Made by a program: the position numbers and the translations under genes. A DNA stretch of 64,000 nucleotides from Candidatus Bathyarchaeota archaeon. Its GTDB lineage: Archaea; Thermoproteota; Bathyarchaeia; TCS64. Of this stretch, positions 60,352-64,000 are shown piece by piece (position 1 is the first letter of the stretch; each line of letters begins with the position of its first letter). The stretch covers positions 1-64,000 of the forward strand of contig JAGTRB010000004.1 in assembly GCA_018396865.1 (NCBI GenBank), in the 5' to 3' direction. The notes beneath the pieces are model-generated. The model saw only the letters and a list, made by a program, of their open reading frames with translations, was not told the origin of the DNA and searched no databases.

Positions 60352-61086
60352 ATGGGCAAGAAGGGACCTACTAGACACCTGAAGAGGGAGGCCTCCCCCA
60401 GGATCTGGCCAATACCGAGGAAGAGGTTCGTCTGGGCGCCTAGGACCAGCCCAGGTCCCCACCCTATCGACGAGTCGATCCCTCTCCTCATTATGGTTCG
60501 AGACATCCTAGGATATGCTGAGACGGGAAGGGAGGCGAGGATAGTTATCAAGGAGGGGCAGATATTGGTGGATGGAAGGACCAGAAGGGATATCGGCTTC
60601 CCTGTGGGCATAATGGATGTTGTAGAGATCCCGAAGGCGGGTCAGGCCTTCAGGGTCTTACCGGCCTCGAGGGAGAGGCTAAGGCTTCATCCTATAGGTG
60701 AGGAGGAGCTAAGATTCAAGCTCTGCAGGATCATCGGGAAGACAACTATAAAGGGGGGAAGGACTCAATTGAACCTCCACGATGGGAGGAATATACTCTT
60801 AGAGGATGGAGGAAGTGAGTACAAGCTCAATGACGTGATAAAACTTAGCATACCTGACCAGGAGATCTTAGATCACGTTAGGTTTGAGAAGGGAGCGAGG
60901 GCTTTGGTCATAGGAGGGGGCTCTAGGGGTATGTATGGGTTAATAGTTGAGCTTAGAACTGAGCCTTGGAAGAGGAGAACTGCGGTCCTCAAAATACCTG
61001 GAAGAGAGGAGATAACGACGCTGGCAAGATACCTGTTCGCTGTGGGCTCAGAGAAGCCTCTGATATCTCTTCCAGGAGGGGAGTAA
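60352..61086 (+). CDS. rps4e: Ribosomal protein S4e (eS4)
   Basis: The 244-residue protein has MGKKGPTRHLKREASPRIWPIPRKRFVWAPRTSPGPHP at the start, an S4-like RNA-binding segment (YAETGREARIVIKEGQILVDGRTRRDIGFPVGIMDVV) and a KOW domain near residues 170-215 (VRFEKGARALVIGGGSRGMYGLIVEL). It is archaeal/eukaryotic specific. The ATG follows the L24 stop immediately, and rpl5 follows with a two-base gap. Confidence 0.95.
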   Translation: MGKKGPTRHLKREASPRIWPIPRKRFVWAPRTSPGPHPIDESIPLLIMVRDILGYAETGREARIVIKEGQILVDGRTRRDIGFPVGIMDVVEIPKAGQAFRVLPASRERLRLHPIGEEELRFKLCRIIGKTTIKGGRTQLNLHDGRNILLEDGGSEYKLNDVIKLSIPDQEILDHVRFEKGARALVIGGGSRGMYGLIVELRTEPWKRRTAVLKIPGREEITTLARYLFAVGSEKPLISLPGGE

Positions 61087-61088
61087 GG

Positions 61089-61616
61089 ATGAGCATATCG
61101 GAAATCCAGAACCCGATGAGGAGGCCGAAGCTCGGTAAGGTAGTAGTAAACATATCAGTAGGGGAATCCGGTCAACCCCTTGAGAGGGCGTCAACCATAC
61201 TGGAGAACCTGACTGGACAGAGGCCCTCTCGGAGGGAGGCCAAACGAACGATAAGAGCCTTCGGTATAAGAAGAAGGGAACCAATAGCCTGTATGGTTAC
61301 ACTCAGGGGAGAGAGGGCGGTATTCTTTCTGAAGAGGGCTCTGGAGGCCATAGGGAACAGGATACCGCTTAAGAGCTTTGATCGGGAAGGTAACTTTGCT
61401 TTCGGGATAAAGGAGCACATAGATATTCCAGGCACCAGATACGAGCCCTCCCTTGGGATAACAGGCATGGATATAATAGTTCAGGTTGAGAGGCCCGGGT
61501 ATAGGGTTGAGAGGAGGAGAAGGGGTCGTTCAAGGGTAGGAAGACATCACAGGATGACCCGTGAAGAGGCCGCAGAGTTTATAAAGAGTAGCTTCGGAAC
61601 AGAGGTGGTCCCTTGA
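61089..61616 (+). CDS. rpl5: Ribosomal protein L5 (uL5)
   Basis: From the ATG at 61089 the protein is 175 residues: [48 protein letters not shown] and [31 protein letters not shown] match L5. The reading frame stays open upstream to 60966, but this overlaps rps4e and is not needed. L5 binds 5S rRNA. Its end overlaps the TTG start of rps14 by four bases. Confidence 0.95.
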   Translation: MSISEIQNPMRRPKLGKVVVNISVGESGQPLERASTILENLTGQRPSRREAKRTIRAFGIRRREPIACMVTLRGERAVFFLKRALEAIGNRIPLKSFDREGNFAFGIKEHIDIPGTRYEPSLGITGMDIIVQVERPGYRVERRRRGRSRVGRHHRMTREEAAEFIKSSFGTEVVP

Positions 61617-61768
61617 GCGAGAGGAAGGAGAAGAAGTATGGAAGGGGGAGCAGGCAGTGCAGAAGATGTGGAGCCCACGACGGCCTCATCAGAAGGTATG
61701 ACCTAAACCTCTGCAGGAGGTGCTTTAGAGAGGTCGCGGAGGCTCTAGGATTCAAGAAGTATATGTGA
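61613..61768 (+). CDS. rps14: Ribosomal protein S14, zinc type (uS14)
   Basis: This 51-residue protein is short enough to be missed by length filters. It begins with TTG at 61613, overlapping the rpl5 stop, and reads [20 protein letters not shown], then [20 protein letters not shown]. The four cysteines (16, 19, 34, 37) form the zinc knuckle of archaeal S14, which sits in the small-subunit head. Gene order (L5-S14-S8) supports the call. Confidence 0.94.
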   Translation: MSERKEKKYGRGSRQCRRCGAHDGLIRRYDLNLCRRCFREVAEALGFKKYM

Positions 61769-61774
61769 TCTGAA

Positions 61775-62164
61775 ATGACCACAGATCCACTAACGAATGC
61801 CCTAGAAACCATAAAGGCAAACGAGGAGAGACATAAGAAAGAATGTGTCATCTATCCAGCTTCAAACCTTATCGGAAAGGTCCTCCGCCTGATCCAGTCT
61901 AAGGGATACGTTGGGGAGATAGAGTTCATAGATGACGGTCGCTCTGGAAAGTTCAGGGTACAGCTATTTGGTCGAATAAATGACTGCAAGGCCGTTAAGC
62001 CGCGCTTCTCGGTTAAGGCGAGGGATATAGAGCGTTGGGAGGAGAGATTCCTCCCTGGAAGAGGAATAGGATACCTAATAATATCAACATCCAAGGGAAT
62101 AATCACTCATGATGTAGCTAAAGAAAATGGAATAGGGGGAAAGATTTTAGCATACATTTATTAG
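61775..62164 (+). CDS. rps8: Ribosomal protein S8 (uS8)
   Basis: The 129-residue protein shows DPLTNALETIKANEERHKKECVIYPASNLIGKVLRLIQSKGYVGEIEFIDDG and the C-terminal ISTSKGIITHDVAKENGIGGKILAYIY, the standard archaeal S8 ending. S8 binds the central domain of 16S rRNA. Its 3' part turns AT-rich from about 62090, where the second compositional patch begins. It is followed immediately by rpl6. Confidence 0.95.
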   Translation: MTTDPLTNALETIKANEERHKKECVIYPASNLIGKVLRLIQSKGYVGEIEFIDDGRSGKFRVQLFGRINDCKAVKPRFSVKARDIERWEERFLPGRGIGYLIISTSKGIITHDVAKENGIGGKILAYIY

Positions 62165-62173
62165 GTGATTTAT

Positions 62174-62695
62174 TTGATAAAGATCGAAGAAGAAGAGGTT
62201 AAAATTATGGAGGGCGTTGAAATATCAATTGAGGGTAATACGTTGAGAGTTAAAGGGCCTAAGGGGGAGTTGGTTAGAGCTTTTGATATAAATATGGTGA
62301 AAGAAGAAGATGTAATAAAAATAAGTGCTTTAAATCCTAGGAGAAGAGAAATGGCAAAGGTTAAAACCGTAGCCGCTCATATTAGAAATATGATGAAGGG
62401 AGTTAAAGAGGGGTTTACCTACAAGATGAAAATAGTATATGTTCATTTTCCAATTAATGTTAAGGTTGAGGAGGGAAGGGTTATCATTCAGAACTTTCTA
62501 GGAGAAAGGAAGCCCAGAGAGGCCAAAATAGTGGGAGAAACAAAGGTTATGGTGAAAGGAGATGATATTATTTTAGAAGGAATAAACATTGAAGATGTCG
62601 GACAAACCGCTGCAAACATTCAACAAGCAACAAAGACTAAAAGAAAGGATCCTAGAAAATTTATAGATGGAATTTATGTGTATGAGAAGTCTTGA
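62174..62695 (+). CDS. rpl6: Ribosomal protein L6 (uL6)
   Basis: The protein has EISIEGNTLRVKGPKGELVRAFD and GFTYKMKIVYVHFPINVKVEEGRVIIQNFLGERKPREAKIVG with IVGETKVMVKGDDIILEGINIEDVGQTAANIQQATKTKRKDPRKFIDGIYVY, the two-domain L6. A TTG at 62174 (behind AGGTGATTTA) or a GTG at 62165 is the start, giving about 173-176 residues. This whole gene is AT-rich (Lys AAA, Ile ATA/ATT, Arg AGA). Confidence 0.94.
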   Translation: MIKIEEEEVKIMEGVEISIEGNTLRVKGPKGELVRAFDINMVKEEDVIKISALNPRRREMAKVKTVAAHIRNMMKGVKEGFTYKMKIVYVHFPINVKVEEGRVIIQNFLGERKPREAKIVGETKVMVKGDDIILEGINIEDVGQTAANIQQATKTKRKDPRKFIDGIYVYEKS

Positions 62696-63137
62696 GGTGG
62701 AGAACTTGAGTTTTTCTATTAAAAAACTATTGAAGATAAAAAAATTTTTAGACAGCAAAAGACCCAATTTCGTTAGATCAGAATCATGGAGATATGCGAG
62801 AATTAAATCAAACTGGCGTAGACCAAGGGGTATAGATAATAAAATGAGGATGCGTGTCAAAGGTTGGCCATCCTCGCCCAATGTTGGGTATGGCTCCCCT
62901 AGACTGGTGAGGCATCTCCACCCATCCGGTTTAAAGGAGGTTAGGATCTCAAACGTCGAGGACCTGCTACTGGTGGATCCAGCGACCCAGGTAGCTAGGA
63001 TAAGCGGAGGAGTTGGGGAGAGGAAGAGAGCGGCTATAGTGGAGGAGGCCATGAGGATGGGGATAAGAATTCTGAACCCCGGCGGGAAACCGGAAGTCGA
63101 GAAAGGACAGGAAGGGGTTGGAGAGGATGAAAAATGA
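62682..63137 (+). CDS. rpl32e: Ribosomal protein L32e (eL32)
   Basis: From ATG 62682 the protein is 151 residues, with FLDSKRPNFVRSESWRYARIKSNWRRPRGIDNKMRMRVKGWPSSPNVGYGSPRLVRHLHPSGLKEV and the helical VAR.SGGVGERKRAAIVEEAMRMG-type ending. It overlaps the rpl6 end by 14 bases. It starts in the AT-rich patch and returns to normal composition near 62830. It belongs to the archaeal/eukaryotic ribosome. Confidence 0.93.
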   Translation: MRSLEVENLSFSIKKLLKIKKFLDSKRPNFVRSESWRYARIKSNWRRPRGIDNKMRMRVKGWPSSPNVGYGSPRLVRHLHPSGLKEVRISNVEDLLLVDPATQVARISGGVGERKRAAIVEEAMRMGIRILNPGGKPEVEKGQEGVGEDEK

Positions 63138-63592
63138 GCCTGAAGAGCCAGAGAAGGATCGCAGCCTCGATCCTTAACGTAGGCACGCACAGGGTCTGGA
63201 TAGACCCTGAGAGAAGAGAGGACGTAGAGCTCGCCATAACCAGATCGGAGATAAGGAGGCTCATCCACGAGGGGGCTATAAAGGCAGCCCCCATTAAAGG
63301 GGAGAGCAGGTGGAGAGCCAAGAGACTGAAAGAGAAGAGGAGAAAGGGGCTTAGGAGAGGCCCAGGAACACGCAAGGGAGGAAGATACGCAACTATATCA
63401 CGAAAGTCGAGATGGATGAGCAGGATAAGGGCTATAAGGGAAAGACTGCGCCTTTTGAGGGCCAGAAGGATAATCACCCCGACAACCTACAGGGAGCTAT
63501 ACCTAAAGGCGAAGGGAGGGGAGTTTAAGAGCATCTCCGATATGGAGAGGTATATCTCCCAGAGAGGATTAAGGAGGAAGACGTTTGGCTAA
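63134..63592 (+). CDS. rpl19e: Ribosomal protein L19e (eL19)
   Basis: The 152-residue protein starts SLKSQRRIAASILNVGTHRVWIDPERREDVELAITRSEIRRLIHEGAIKAAPIKG and continues with KEKRRKGLRRGPGTRKGG and LRARRIITPTTYRELYLKAKGGEFKSI, which is L19e. It forms an intersubunit bridge. ATG at 63134 overlaps the rpl32e end by four bases. Its last codons overlap the TTG start of rpl18. Confidence 0.94.
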   Translation: MSLKSQRRIAASILNVGTHRVWIDPERREDVELAITRSEIRRLIHEGAIKAAPIKGESRWRAKRLKEKRRKGLRRGPGTRKGGRYATISRKSRWMSRIRAIRERLRLLRARRIITPTTYRELYLKAKGGEFKSISDMERYISQRGLRRKTFG

Positions 63593-64000
63593 AGGTCCAG
63601 GGTACCGTGTACCATATAGGAGAAGGAGAGAATTTAAGACAGATTATAGAAAGAGAAGGATCTTGGCAACATCGAAATATCCAAGATTTGTTGTAAGAAT
63701 AACTAACAAAAATATAATTATTCAGATAATAAAAGCCGAAGTGAAAGGGGATCATTCTCTAATTCAGGCTCACTCCAAAGAGCTCGTAGAAAAATTCAAT
63801 TGGAAGGGGGATCCCAATAACACCTCTGCAGCATACCTGTTAGGTTTAATAGCCGGACTAAAGGCCCTAAGGGCGGAGATCGAGGCCACAATACCTGACA
63901 TAGGTCTAAGGACCCCATCGAAGGGATCAAGGGTCTTCGCCGCCATAAAGGGGGCAAGGGATGCCGGATTGAAGATCCCCCTAGATGAGGCGATGGCTCC
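63585..64000 (+). CDS. rpl18: Ribosomal protein L18 (uL18), N-terminal part
   Basis: The gene begins with TTG at 63585, overlapping rpl19e by 8 bases, and reads AKGPGYRVPYRRRREFKTDYRKRRILATSKYPRFVVRITNKNIIIQIIK, then AAYLLGLIAGLKAL and KGSRVFAAIKGARDAGLKIP, which is archaeal L18. It runs off the end of the window, so 138 complete codons are seen. L18 binds 5S rRNA. The first 200 bases are AT-rich and the rest normal, a third compositional step. Confidence 0.93.
   Translation, partial: MAKGPGYRVPYRRRREFKTDYRKRRILATSKYPRFVVRITNKNIIIQIIKAEVKGDHSLIQAHSKELVEKFNWKGDPNNTSAAYLLGLIAGLKALRAEIEATIPDIGLRTPSKGSRVFAAIKGARDAGLKIPLDEAMA

Noticed and set aside
60966-61088. Upstream extension of rpl5 into rps4e
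   Set aside because: The extension overlaps rps4e by about 120 bases and lacks L5 similarity; ATG 61089 matches the normal L5 start.
1-64000. CRISPR array or cas genes
   Set aside because: No regularly spaced repeats and no cas-like protein were found on either strand.

Overview
The window is a 64 kb stretch of an archaeal chromosome. Archaeal markers seen directly are the ribosomal protein cluster in archaeal gene order (L3-L4-L23-L2-S19-L22-S3-L29-Rpp29-S17-L14-L24-S4e-L5-S14-S8-L6-L32e-L19e-L18), sn-glycerol-1-phosphate dehydrogenase, a KH/beta-CASP aCPSF1 (FttA) nuclease, proteasome beta subunit, a CDC48-type AAA ATPase, FEN1, Nob1, bifunctional FBP aldolase/phosphatase, an archaeal Mch, and tRNA genes with bulge-helix-bulge introns. 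Purine-rich coding strands dominated by AGG/GAG/AAG codons fit a thermophile. SepF (FtsZ-type division), Mch (tetrahydromethanopterin C1 chemistry), ADP-forming acyl-CoA synthetase and many peptidases together suggest a TACK-group lineage such as Bathyarchaeia. That placement is inference; no marker tree could be run.

Layout. 1-8 kb: metabolism (amidohydrolase end, methyltransferase, cupin, Mch, acyl-CoA synthetase beta, two class III aminotransferases, biotin ligase). 8-10.2 kb: archaeal prepilin peptidase and endonuclease IV. 10.5 kb: intron-containing tRNA-Thr. 11-19 kb: FBP aldolase/phosphatase, then a cell-envelope block: a large Ig-repeat surface protein, an ER-type signal peptidase beside a small secreted protein, and a four-gene operon of uncharacterised membrane proteins with a clear promoter. 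19-25 kb: peptide use (M20 and M14 peptidases) and an MFS transporter. 25-27 kb: gene-poor, with tRNA-Ser and short ORFs. 27-39 kb: mostly minus-strand housekeeping (TatD, SPFH, UPF0147, HAD, ABC exporter, D-aminoacylase, Nob1, NAD kinase, Pcm, CoA-transferase), ending at a decayed tyrosine-recombinase fragment. 39-47 kb: SepF, FttA, proteasome beta, G1P dehydrogenase, CDC48, a small protein and FEN1. 47-51 kb: gene-poor, with tRNA-Val, an M28 peptidase, tRNA-Gly and two decayed genes. 51-54 kb: UppP, HflX, Nth. 54-64 kb: the ribosomal protein operon, cut at the window edge inside L18.

The genes suggest an organism that ferments peptides and amino acids: M14, M20 and M28 peptidases and D-aminoacylase feed class III aminotransferases, and acyl-CoA synthetase (ADP-forming) would recover ATP. 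Mch links to a C1 or Wood-Ljungdahl branch, and FBP aldolase/phosphatase indicates gluconeogenesis. The best candidates for something undescribed are the four-gene membrane operon at 16.0-19.0 kb and the adjoining signal peptidase/secreted protein pair. Also notable are sharp AT-rich patches that begin and end inside ribosomal protein genes, and promoters whose spacing predicts leaderless starts.
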